Position numbers and translations under genes: made by a program. Shown in pieces: positions 41,550-49,375 of a stretch of DNA of 56,825 nucleotides; within the stretch, counting starts at the first letter, position 1, and every line of letters starts with the position of its first letter. The notes under the pieces were generated by a model. That model did not search any database. It saw only the letters and a list, made by a program, of their open reading frames with translations, and was not told where the DNA came from. Where the stretch lies: contig JAFGFO010000001.1 in the NCBI GenBank assembly GCA_016931085.1, positions 1 through 56,825 on the forward strand, written 5' to 3'. The DNA comes from Thermoflexales bacterium. Lineage in GTDB: Bacteria; Chloroflexota; Anaerolineae; Fen-1058.

Positions 41550-42839
41550 ATGTTTAGGTTAACGTGTTTTTTGACCAGCCTGGCCATTCTGTTGACATCG
41601 GCCGGCACGGCTCTGGCTCAAGAGCCCCCCCCTCAACACACCGCTCCCTTGTGGGACGCATCGTATTGGAACAACACCAGCCTATCCGGCACTCCCGTCC
41701 TGCAGCGCGGCGAGAGCAACCTGGACTATGACTGGGGTAGCGGCTCTCCCGCTCCCGGCATCGTCAACGCGGATGGTTTTTCAGCGCGTTGGACCCGCTA
41801 CATCGACGTAACGCCCGGCGTCTACCGTTTCACAGCCACCAGCGACGACGGTGTGCGAGTTTGGGTGGACGGTAAGCTGATCATCAACGCCTGGAACGAC
41901 CATGCCCCCACGACATTTACGGCTGACCAGAGCTTGGGAACGGGCCATCGCCTGGTCACGGTCGAGTTCTACGAGAACGGCGGGGGGGCGGTGGCCCGCC
42001 TGTCTTGGGCGCCGCAAGCGCCTGCCATCCAAAACTGGCGTGGCGAGTACTATAACACGACCAGTCCAGCCGGCAACCCGGTCTTGATACGCGATGATCC
42101 GCAGATCAACTTTGACTGGGGAGCCGGCTCGCCAGCGGCCGGCATCGTCAACGCCGAGCGCTTCTCGGCGCGTTGGACACGCTCGCTCACTCTCCCGGCC
42201 GGTTCGTATCGCTTCAGCATGACGGTGGACGATGGGGGGCGGCTGTGGGTCAACGGGCACCTGCTGATCGATGCCTGGTACGACCAGGCCGCCCGGACCT
42301 ATACAGGCGATATCTATTTGCCTGGCGGCGCTATCCCGATTGAGATGGACTATTACGAGAACGGTGGCTCGGCGGTCGCTCGACTGTCGTGGGCCTCCAG
42401 CGGCACGCCGCCGGCCGGCGGCGTCACCGTCGACGACACCGATCCCGGCTTCGTCAAGGGTGGCTCGGCCAGCGGCTGGCGCACGGTCCAAGAAGGCTAC
42501 GGCGGGAGCTTGACGTGGACGCGTAACAACGACGCGGCCCACTCCAACTACAACTGGGCGCGTTGGTATCCCGAGCTGGCGGCCGGGACCTACGAGGTGC
42601 TGGCCTTTATTCCCGAGCGCTACACCACCACATCGAACGCTGTCTACTGGATATCACACGCCGACGGCTACACCAGGCGCGTTGTGGACCAATCCATCAG
42701 CGGCAGCCAGTGGGTATCGTTGGGCAGCTATCGCTTCCGTGGGACACGTGACGATTACGTCTCGCTCAATGACATCACCGGCGAGCGGCGCTTGACGCGC
42801 CTGATCGCCTTCGACGCCGTCAGGTGGGTGGCACGGTAA
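41550..42839 (+). CDS. Secreted protein with two PA14 domains and a golvesin-like C-terminal domain
   Basis: The 429-residue product has a signal peptide (MFRLTCFLTSLAILLTSAGTALAQ). Two PA14 domains follow (about 30-152 and 160-272), each with W-x-x-x-Y(Y/W)N, W-G-x-G-S-P and R(W)TR strings, DDGVRVWVDGKLII or DDGGRLWVNGHLLI, and YENGG..ARLSW. The last about 145 residues (VDDTDPGFVKGGSASGWRTVQEGYGGSLTWT ... LTRLIAFDAVRWVAR) look like the golvesin/Xly C-terminal CBM-like domain. PA14 domains often bind glycans, so extracellular sugar or cell-wall binding is likely. No enzyme domain is seen. AGGAG lies before the ATG. Confidence 0.85.
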   Translation: MFRLTCFLTSLAILLTSAGTALAQEPPPQHTAPLWDASYWNNTSLSGTPVLQRGESNLDYDWGSGSPAPGIVNADGFSARWTRYIDVTPGVYRFTATSDDGVRVWVDGKLIINAWNDHAPTTFTADQSLGTGHRLVTVEFYENGGGAVARLSWAPQAPAIQNWRGEYYNTTSPAGNPVLIRDDPQINFDWGAGSPAAGIVNAERFSARWTRSLTLPAGSYRFSMTVDDGGRLWVNGHLLIDAWYDQAARTYTGDIYLPGGAIPIEMDYYENGGSAVARLSWASSGTPPAGGVTVDDTDPGFVKGGSASGWRTVQEGYGGSLTWTRNNDAAHSNYNWARWYPELAAGTYEVLAFIPERYTTTSNAVYWISHADGYTRRVVDQSISGSQWVSLGSYRFRGTRDDYVSLNDITGERRLTRLIAFDAVRWVAR

Positions 42840-42847
42840 TAATAGCC

Positions 42848-42881
42848 AGGTGCAACGCACCTTCCAAGGTGCGTCGCACCT
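42848..42881. terminator. Bidirectional palindrome between convergent genes
   Basis: AGGTGCAACGCACCTT and AAGGTGCGTCGCACCT pair at 15 of 16 positions around CC. It sits in the 40 bp between the PA14 gene and the glgP stop, so it may end both transcripts, though there is no T-run. It could equally be a REP-like element. Confidence 0.6.
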
Positions 42882-45375
42882 ACTCCAACGCGACCTTGAG
42901 CGGCTTGGCCTTCCAGATGTCCTGGCAATACTGCTGGATGGCGCGGTCGGACGAGAAAAAGCCGCAGCGGGCCGTGTTGAGGATCGATTTGTGCGTCCAG
43001 GCCGCCTGGTCCCGGTAAGCCAAGGCCGCCTCATCCTGGCGCTCGATGTAGGACGGGTAGTCGGCCAGCACCAGGTACTCGTCGTGTAACAAGAGCGAAT
43101 CCACGACTGGCTGAAACAACTCGGCATCGCCGTTGGAAAAATGTCCCGAGGCAATCCGGCCGATAGCCTGCTTAAGCTCGGGATAGCGGTGATAGTACTC
43201 TGACGGGCGATAGCCATTTTCCTTCAAAGCGGCCGCCTCGGCCGCCGTCAGTCCAAACAAGAAAAAGTTTTCCTCCCCCACCAACTGGCGGATCTCGATG
43301 TTGGCGCCATCGAGCGTGCCGACGGTCAGCGCGCCGTTGAGGGCAAACTTCATGTTGCCGGTGCCCGAGGCCTCTTTGCCTGCCATCGAAATCTGCTCGC
43401 TCAGGTCAGCCGCCGGGTAGATCTTTTCGCCCAGGGTCACGTTAAAGTTGGGCAAAAAGACGACCTTGAGCCGTCCCCGCACGTCAGGGTCGCCGTTGAC
43501 CACTTCGGCGATCGAGTTGATCAGCTTGATGATGAGCTTGGCAGCCTGGTAGCCAGGGGCAGCCTTGGCGCCAAAGATGAACGTGCGTGGGACGATGTCC
43601 TGGTCAGGGTCGGCCTTGAGGCGGTTGTAAAGCGTGACGATGTGCAATGCCTTGAGCAACTGGCGCTTGTACTCGTGCAGCCGCTTGACCATCACGTCAA
43701 ACAGCGAGTCGGCCTCGACGCGCACGCCGGTGCGCTCAAGGATGACGGCAGCCAGATCGACCTTGTTTTGCCGCTTGATGGACCGCCAGGTCCGGCAAAA
43801 GCTGGCCTGCTTGGCATACGCTTCAAGCCGCTCCAATTGTTGGGGATCGACCAGCCACTCTTCGCCGATCTTGGATGTGATGAGCTTGGCCAGGCGCGGG
43901 TTGGCCAGGCGGACGAAGCGGCGCGGCGTGACGCCGTTGGTCTTGTTATTGAATTTGGCCGGCCACAACTCGTAAAAGTCGTGCAGGACGCGTTCCTTGA
44001 GCAATTCGGTCTGCAACTCGGCCACGCCGTTGATAGAAAAGCTGCCCACGGCGGCCAGGTGCGCCATGCGCACTTGTTTCTCAGCCCCCTCCTCGACGAT
44101 GGACATGCGCCTGAGCCGCTCCGGATCGTTGGGGAAACGCTGCGCCACCTCGTCCAGGAAGCGGCGGTTGATCTCGTAGATGATCTCCAGGTGGCGCGGC
44201 AGCAACTGCTCGAAAAGGCTGACCGGCCACTTTTCCAGCGCCTCCGGCAGCAGGGTATGGACTGTATAGGCGAACACGCGTTGGGTAATGTCCCAGGCCT
44301 CTCCCCAACTCAGCCCGTGCTCGTCGAGCATGAGGCGCATCAGCTCGGCAACGGCGATCGTGGGATGGGTGTCGTTGAGCTGGATCACGGCCTTCTCGGG
44401 GAATTGCTGCCAGCCCTGGTTGAAGGTCAAAAAAAGGTTGACGATGTTTTGCAGGGAACAAGACACGAAAAAGTACTGCTGCCTGAGGCGCAGGGCCCGG
44501 CCCTGGGGCGTGTTGTCGTTGGGATAGAGCACCTTGGTGATGTTTTCGGAGTAGGTTTTCTGCTCGACGGCGCGGGCATAGTCGCCCACGTCAAACAGTT
44601 GAAAATCGAATTCCTTGCTGGCCCTGGCCCGCCACAGGCGCAGCATGTTGACCGAGCCGGTCTTGTAGCCAGGCACCAAGGTGTGGCAAGGCTCGCCCAG
44701 CACCGTTTGGGCGTGCACCCAACGGACGCGAAAGCGCCCCGCCTCGTCCGTGTAGTGCTCGGTGTAACCGCCAAACTTGACCTCGACCATGTCGTCCGGC
44801 TGGGTGAACTCCCAAGGATTGCCATAGTACAGCCATTCGTCGGGACTCTCTACCTGCCAGCCATCTTTAAAAGACTGCTTAAAAATGCCGAACTCGTAGC
44901 GGATGCCGTAACCGGCGGCGGGGATATCCAGCGTGGCCAGCGAGTCGAGAAAGCAGGCTGCCAGGCGGCCCAGGCCGCCGTTGCCCAGGCCTGGCTCGGC
45001 ATCGAGGGCCATGATCTGGTCGAGGTCGAAACCGTACTCGGCCAGGGCCTGGCGGGCCACCTCGGTGGTGCCGGTATACAGCAGGTTCTGCGCCAACTGC
45101 TGGCCCATCAAGTACTCGGCCGACAGGTAGTAAACGAACTTGGGGCCCGCTTCAAAATAGGCATCGACCGTCTTTTGCCAGCGGCCCATCAAGTAATCCC
45201 GCACGGTATAGGCCAGGGCCATGTAGACATCGTTGAGGCTGGCGGTGTAGGCGGCCTGGCCGCGGGTATAGTACAGGTGGTCGGCCATCGCGCGCTTGAA
45301 GGCTTCCACCGTGGCCACGGAACGCTCGCTGACCGCCTGGCGGGCCAGCTTGGGTCCATCGACATGGTTTGACAT
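42880..45375 (-). CDS. glgP: Glycogen/maltodextrin phosphorylase
   Basis: This PLP enzyme releases glucose-1-phosphate from alpha-1,4-glucans. The 831-residue length is normal. Diagnostic segments: [104 protein letters not shown], and the PLP-lysine motif [29 protein letters not shown]. It is cytoplasmic and acts in storage-glucan breakdown. The ATG has GGAGAGAG upstream; a sigma-70 promoter lies at 45466-45494, with a TTGTTAA repeat in the leader. Confidence 0.96.
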   Translation of the reverse strand: MSNHVDGPKLARQAVSERSVATVEAFKRAMADHLYYTRGQAAYTASLNDVYMALAYTVRDYLMGRWQKTVDAYFEAGPKFVYYLSAEYLMGQQLAQNLLYTGTTEVARQALAEYGFDLDQIMALDAEPGLGNGGLGRLAACFLDSLATLDIPAAGYGIRYEFGIFKQSFKDGWQVESPDEWLYYGNPWEFTQPDDMVEVKFGGYTEHYTDEAGRFRVRWVHAQTVLGEPCHTLVPGYKTGSVNMLRLWRARASKEFDFQLFDVGDYARAVEQKTYSENITKVLYPNDNTPQGRALRLRQQYFFVSCSLQNIVNLFLTFNQGWQQFPEKAVIQLNDTHPTIAVAELMRLMLDEHGLSWGEAWDITQRVFAYTVHTLLPEALEKWPVSLFEQLLPRHLEIIYEINRRFLDEVAQRFPNDPERLRRMSIVEEGAEKQVRMAHLAAVGSFSINGVAELQTELLKERVLHDFYELWPAKFNNKTNGVTPRRFVRLANPRLAKLITSKIGEEWLVDPQQLERLEAYAKQASFCRTWRSIKRQNKVDLAAVILERTGVRVEADSLFDVMVKRLHEYKRQLLKALHIVTLYNRLKADPDQDIVPRTFIFGAKAAPGYQAAKLIIKLINSIAEVVNGDPDVRGRLKVVFLPNFNVTLGEKIYPAADLSEQISMAGKEASGTGNMKFALNGALTVGTLDGANIEIRQLVGEENFFLFGLTAAEAAALKENGYRPSEYYHRYPELKQAIGRIASGHFSNGDAELFQPVVDSLLLHDEYLVLADYPSYIERQDEAALAYRDQAAWTHKSILNTARCGFFSSDRAIQQYCQDIWKAKPLKVALE

Positions 45376-45410
45376 TGTCTCTCTCCGATACTGACAAATT
45401 GCGGATTCAA

Positions 45411-45445
45411 TTGTTAATTATTAATTATTAATTGTTAATTGTTAA
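45411..45445. repeat. Perfect-period heptameric repeat (TTGTTAA/TTATTAA x5)
   Basis: Five contiguous 7-bp units: TTGTTAA, TTATTAA, TTATTAA, TTGTTAA, TTGTTAA, in the glgP leader. Confidence 0.85.
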
Positions 45446-45465
45446 CGCTTGGTCTCCCTAGCTAA

Positions 45466-45494
45466 ATTATACTACGAAGAGCCTCAGAAGCAAA
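45466..45494 (-). promoter_or_regulatory. glgP promoter
   Basis: On the minus strand TTTGCT (45489-45494), 17-bp spacer, TATAAT (45466-45471). Confidence 0.5.
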
Positions 45495-45595
45495 TTTACA
45501 ATTTTTGCATTTTTGAGTTATCATGGCGTTTCCAACGAGAAACCAAGTTTTGGTCGTCCTGGAGGTTTTACGCAGTTTATGACACGGAGGCATAC

Positions 45596-46783
45596 GTGAC
45601 ACAGCTATTGACACTCAAGCGCAACAGCGCCCTGCACCACACCTTGGGTTACTATTCCCTGCTCATTTACCTGGGATTGGGCACGGGCTTGACCGGCCCC
45701 ACACTACCCTCCCTGGCCAGCCAAACCCACACTCGCATCGGGGACATGGGGCTGGTGTTCCTGGTCGGCGCGATCGGTTATGCGTTGGGGACGGGCATCA
45801 GCGGGCGAATCTTTGACCGGGCACGCGGGCATCCCGTGCTGGGACTGGCTCAATTGGCATCCGCCGCGCTGATCCTCCTGATCCCTTTCATACCCTGGCT
45901 CTGGCTGCTGCTGGCCGTGCTGGCCTGCAAGGGCTTTGCGGACGGCTTTAGCAACACCGGCACGAACACGCTGCTGACCTGGACGTACAAGGAAAAAGTG
46001 GGGCCTTATATGAACGGTCTGCATTTTTGCTTCGGCCTGGGCGCTTTTCTGTCGCCCTTCCTGGTGGCGCAGGTGATCACCCTGGAGGGTGGGTATCGTT
46101 GGGGCTATTGGGTCTTGGGGGTCCTGGGACTGCTGGCCGGGGCGCACATGCTGACTTTAGGCGAAAGCCCTCAGCCCGTGCACGCTTCCGAGGGGGCGAG
46201 CAGGGACAGCCGTGGCAATGGCCGCGTGAACTATCCGCTTGTCTTGGTGGCTGCCCTGTTCTTGTTCTTTTACGTCGGCGCCGAAATCACGTTCGGTGGT
46301 TGGGTCTATACCTACGCTGTCACGCTTCAGTTGGCCGACGCGGTCAGCGCAGCCTACCTGAGCTCCGCCTTCTGGCTGTCGTTCACCATCGGCCGCCTGA
46401 TCTCTATCCCGGCGGCGACTCGCTTCACTCCCCGTCAGATCGTACCGGCGGCATTGGCGGCCTGCCTGGCCATCCTCACGCTGCTGGCGGCCATGCCGTC
46501 GTCTGGCTTGTTACTGTGGGTCGCGGCGGTGGGGCTGGGCTTTTGCATGGCGCCGGTCTGGCCGAGCGGGTTCACCCTGGCCGGGCAGTCGCTCCACTTG
46601 ACCGCCCGCACCAGCGGCCTCATCTTGCTCGGCGACAGCTTTGGGGGCATGATACTGCCATGGCTGGTGGGGCTGGTGATCGAGACCAGCGGTCCACACG
46701 TGATGGTCTACCTGATTTTAGCCAGCATAGTGGGCAATCTGCTGGCCTTTGTGGGCATACTCCGCTTGCGGCGGAACATTTAA
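45596..46783 (+). CDS. MFS transporter
   Basis: A 395-residue inner-membrane protein with about 12 hydrophobic helices and MFS hallmarks: GTGISGRIFDRARGHPVLG (the loop 2-3 motif, GxxxDRxGxR/K-like) and SAFWLSFTIGRLISIPAATRFTPRQI (loop 8-9 repeat of the motif). GLHFCFGLGAFLSPFLV resembles the fucose/glucose-type MFS branch, so a sugar is possible but unproven. I chose GTG 45596, five bases after GGAGG; the frame is open 49 codons further upstream, but that part reads like non-coding leader. The gene lies between glgP (divergent) and a VIT/VWA protein. Confidence 0.85.
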   Translation: MTQLLTLKRNSALHHTLGYYSLLIYLGLGTGLTGPTLPSLASQTHTRIGDMGLVFLVGAIGYALGTGISGRIFDRARGHPVLGLAQLASAALILLIPFIPWLWLLLAVLACKGFADGFSNTGTNTLLTWTYKEKVGPYMNGLHFCFGLGAFLSPFLVAQVITLEGGYRWGYWVLGVLGLLAGAHMLTLGESPQPVHASEGASRDSRGNGRVNYPLVLVAALFLFFYVGAEITFGGWVYTYAVTLQLADAVSAAYLSSAFWLSFTIGRLISIPAATRFTPRQIVPAALAACLAILTLLAAMPSSGLLLWVAAVGLGFCMAPVWPSGFTLAGQSLHLTARTSGLILLGDSFGGMILPWLVGLVIETSGPHVMVYLILASIVGNLLAFVGILRLRRNI

Positions 46784-46818
46784 CACCTGCCTGCCGTCGT
46801 TAAGGCAGGAGGTGAAGA

Positions 46819-49371
46819 ATGCAGTACGTTTCACGTTTCACGTTTCACGTTTCACGCCTGGCCATGGCCGCCCTCGCCCTCGGCCTGAGCCTGGCCTGGG
46901 TCACGCCGGCGGCGGCCGACGGCATCATCATCCCCTACCCACCGTGTTTCGAGGAGCAGCCCTGCCTGGATTGCCCGCCGCCGCGCCTGCCGCCGCGCCC
47001 CTGGTGCCCACCCGTTCCAGAAGCTCAACCGGTGCGGCTGTCCATCAAGTACCACCGCGTCACGGTGACGATCGACGATCAGATAGCGCTCACCCACGTC
47101 GACCAGGTCTTTGTCAACGACGAGGCTTACGAGGTGGAAGGCATTTACATCTTCCCCCTACCCCACGACGCGGCTATCAGTCGTTTTGACATGTGGGTAG
47201 ACGGCCAAAAAATCGAAGGCAAGGTGCTGAGTCGCGACGAGGCACGCCGCATTTACGACGACATCGTGCGCAGCCAACGCGACCCGGCCTTGCTGGAGTA
47301 CGTCGACCGGGGCGCGTTCCAGGCCAGCATCTTTCCCATCCCGCCCGGCGGCGAGCGCCGGATCGAGCTGGAGTACAGCCAGATTTTGCCAGCCGAGGGG
47401 GGCTTGATCCATTACGTGTACCCGCTGAACACGGAGAAATTCAGCGCCCGTCCGATCGAACAGGTCAGCGTCGACGCGCACATCACGTCCAACGACGCCA
47501 TGAAGGCCATTTACTCACCCAGCCACCCGGTGGCCGTTTCGCGCAGCGGCGATTTCGAGGCTCAAGTGGGCTACGAAGCCGCCAACGTCAAGCCCGACCA
47601 GGATTTCGAGCTTTACTACTCGGTGTCGCAGGACACGATCGGCCTCAACGTCATCACTTATAACGAAGACGGCCAAGACGGCTATTTCGTGCTGTTGGCC
47701 GCGCCCAAGGTGGAGGTGGACGAAAGCCAAATCGTATCCAAGGACGTGATTGCCGTGATCGACACCTCCGGCTCGATGGACGGGGTGAAAATCAGCCAGG
47801 CCAAAGCGGCCTTGCGCTACGTCCTCGATCACCTGAACGCTGAGGACCGCTTCAACGTCGTGCGCTTCTCAACCGACGTGCAGAGTTACGCCCCCGATCT
47901 GCGTCCGGCGGCCGAGCGCGAGGCAGGCAAGCACTTTGTCGATCGGATGAGCGCGATGGGCAACACCGACATCAATCGAGCCCTGCTGGAAGCGCTGGCC
48001 AGTGCCGACCAGGAACGCCCCACCATCCTGATCTTTCTGACCGACGGCATCCCAACCACCGGCGTGACGAAGGCAGACGGGATCATCGCCAACGTCAATC
48101 AAGCCATCCGGCCCAACGTGCGGCTGTTTGCCTTTGGCTTAGGCGATGACGTCAACACCTACCTGCTCGACACACTGTCGGCCGACAATCGCGGCGTCAC
48201 GTCCTACGTGCGGCCGGGCCAAGCCATCGACGAGGCCGTCAGCGCCTTTTACGCCAAGGTCTCTACGCCGGTGTTGGCCGACCTGGAGATCGACTTTGGC
48301 GACTGGGTGGTCTACGACGCTTATCCGGCACCGCTGCCGGACCTCTTCCTTGGCACACAGCTAGTGCTGGTGGGGCGTTACCAGCCGCAAATCCAGGTGG
48401 GACACCCCTTAGTCGAGCGGATCACGTTGAAGGGGACACTCAACGGCCAGGTGCAGAGCTTTAGCTACGAGCTGCCGGGGGCCGTGCCGCTCGACTCGAC
48501 GGGGGCGCAGCGCGCCAGTTTTATCCCGCGCCTGTGGGCCACGCGCAAGATCGGCTACCTGTTGACCCAGATCCGCCTGCACGGCGAGAGCAAGGAAATG
48601 GTGCAGCAGATCGTCGAGCTGGCCGTCAAGTACGGCATCGTCACACCCTACACCTCGTTCCTGGTCACCGAGGAACACGCGTTGACCGAGTCGGGCCGCC
48701 AAAAGATCGTCGAGGAGCAGCTCCAGGCTTTACCGTCACTGATGCCCGGCCTGGGCGGCGCGGACGGTGGTGGGGTAGGCGCGCCGGCCGTCGAAGCCTC
48801 GGTCAGCCAGCAGCGCTTGTACGATGCCGAGCAGTCGCCCAGCTACAGCGCTCCCGGCCAAGACACGAGCCTGGCGCAGCAAATCCGCACGGTGGGGGCC
48901 AAGACCTTTGTCCAACAGGGCCAAGTGTGGACTGACACCGCCTTCGACTCTTCCAAGATGACAGCTGTACAACTCGGTTTTGGCAGCGACGATTATTTCA
49001 AGCTGGTCAGCGCGCGGCCTGAGTTGGGGCGTTACTTTGCGCAGGGGAGCGAGGTGCTGGTGGTATTGGATGGCCAGGCCTACCAGGTCGTGCCGGGTGC
49101 AAGGCAGCCGTTGACAATCCCGCCCACGCGCGTACCAGTGCCGGACATCCCCGAGGCTACCGCCGTCAGCCAGGCCGCCACCCCGCAGCCAGGCCAGACA
49201 CTGACCCCGCCGCCAGTTCAAACGCCCGTGCCGCCTTCGGGCGACACGCCCCCTGGCGGGTTGTGCGGCTCGGCGGCATTAGCCATGGCCGTGCTCGTCG
49301 CGCCGGCGGCTGCCGCCCGGCGGCGCTCGCGCCGCGCGCAGGGAAGCGGTAAACGCTCCATTATTTTATGA
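46819..49371 (+). CDS. VIT and VWA domain surface protein with C-terminal membrane tail
   Basis: The 850-residue protein has a signal peptide (MQYVSRFTFHVSRLAMAALALGLSLAWVTPAAA) and a short Pro/Cys-rich stretch. A VIT domain (about 70-205: VTIDDQIALTHVDQVFVNDEAYEVEGIYIFPLP ... RDEARRIYDDIVRSQRDPALLEY) precedes a VWA domain (about 305-480) with an intact MIDAS DTSGSMDG at 315-322. The C-terminal part is a T/P-rich linker followed by GLCGSAALAMAVLVAPAAAARRRSRR, a hydrophobic helix ending in arginines that looks like a sorting or anchor tail. It resembles inter-alpha-trypsin-inhibitor-like bacterial proteins and likely binds extracellular partners via Mg. AGGAGGTG precedes the ATG. The signal n-region is built from a 7-bp repeat. 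Confidence 0.9.
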   Translation: MQYVSRFTFHVSRLAMAALALGLSLAWVTPAAADGIIIPYPPCFEEQPCLDCPPPRLPPRPWCPPVPEAQPVRLSIKYHRVTVTIDDQIALTHVDQVFVNDEAYEVEGIYIFPLPHDAAISRFDMWVDGQKIEGKVLSRDEARRIYDDIVRSQRDPALLEYVDRGAFQASIFPIPPGGERRIELEYSQILPAEGGLIHYVYPLNTEKFSARPIEQVSVDAHITSNDAMKAIYSPSHPVAVSRSGDFEAQVGYEAANVKPDQDFELYYSVSQDTIGLNVITYNEDGQDGYFVLLAAPKVEVDESQIVSKDVIAVIDTSGSMDGVKISQAKAALRYVLDHLNAEDRFNVVRFSTDVQSYAPDLRPAAEREAGKHFVDRMSAMGNTDINRALLEALASADQERPTILIFLTDGIPTTGVTKADGIIANVNQAIRPNVRLFAFGLGDDVNTYLLDTLSADNRGVTSYVRPGQAIDEAVSAFYAKVSTPVLADLEIDFGDWVVYDAYPAPLPDLFLGTQLVLVGRYQPQIQVGHPLVERITLKGTLNGQVQSFSYELPGAVPLDSTGAQRASFIPRLWATRKIGYLLTQIRLHGESKEMVQQIVELAVKYGIVTPYTSFLVTEEHALTESGRQKIVEEQLQALPSLMPGLGGADGGGVGAPAVEASVSQQRLYDAEQSPSYSAPGQDTSLAQQIRTVGAKTFVQQGQVWTDTAFDSSKMTAVQLGFGSDDYFKLVSARPELGRYFAQGSEVLVVLDGQAYQVVPGARQPLTIPPTRVPVPDIPEATAVSQAATPQPGQTLTPPPVQTPVPPSGDTPPGGLCGSAALAMAVLVAPAAAARRRSRRAQGSGKRSIIL
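46827..46856. repeat. Heptameric repeat CGTTTCA x4 encoding a signal-peptide n-region
   Basis: CGTTTCA is repeated four times (28 bp) plus CG, within codons 3-13 of the VIT/VWA gene, encoding VSRFTFHVSR, the basic n-region before the hydrophobic core. Confidence 0.85.
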
Positions 49372-49375
49372 TGGG

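Noticed and set aside
43642..45372. 576-codon plus-strand frame opposite glgP
   Set aside because: Perfect mirror of phosphorylase codons with no homology signal.
45411..45445. Regular repeats considered as a degenerate CRISPR array
   Set aside because: Units are 7 bp with no spacers, and no cas genes are present.
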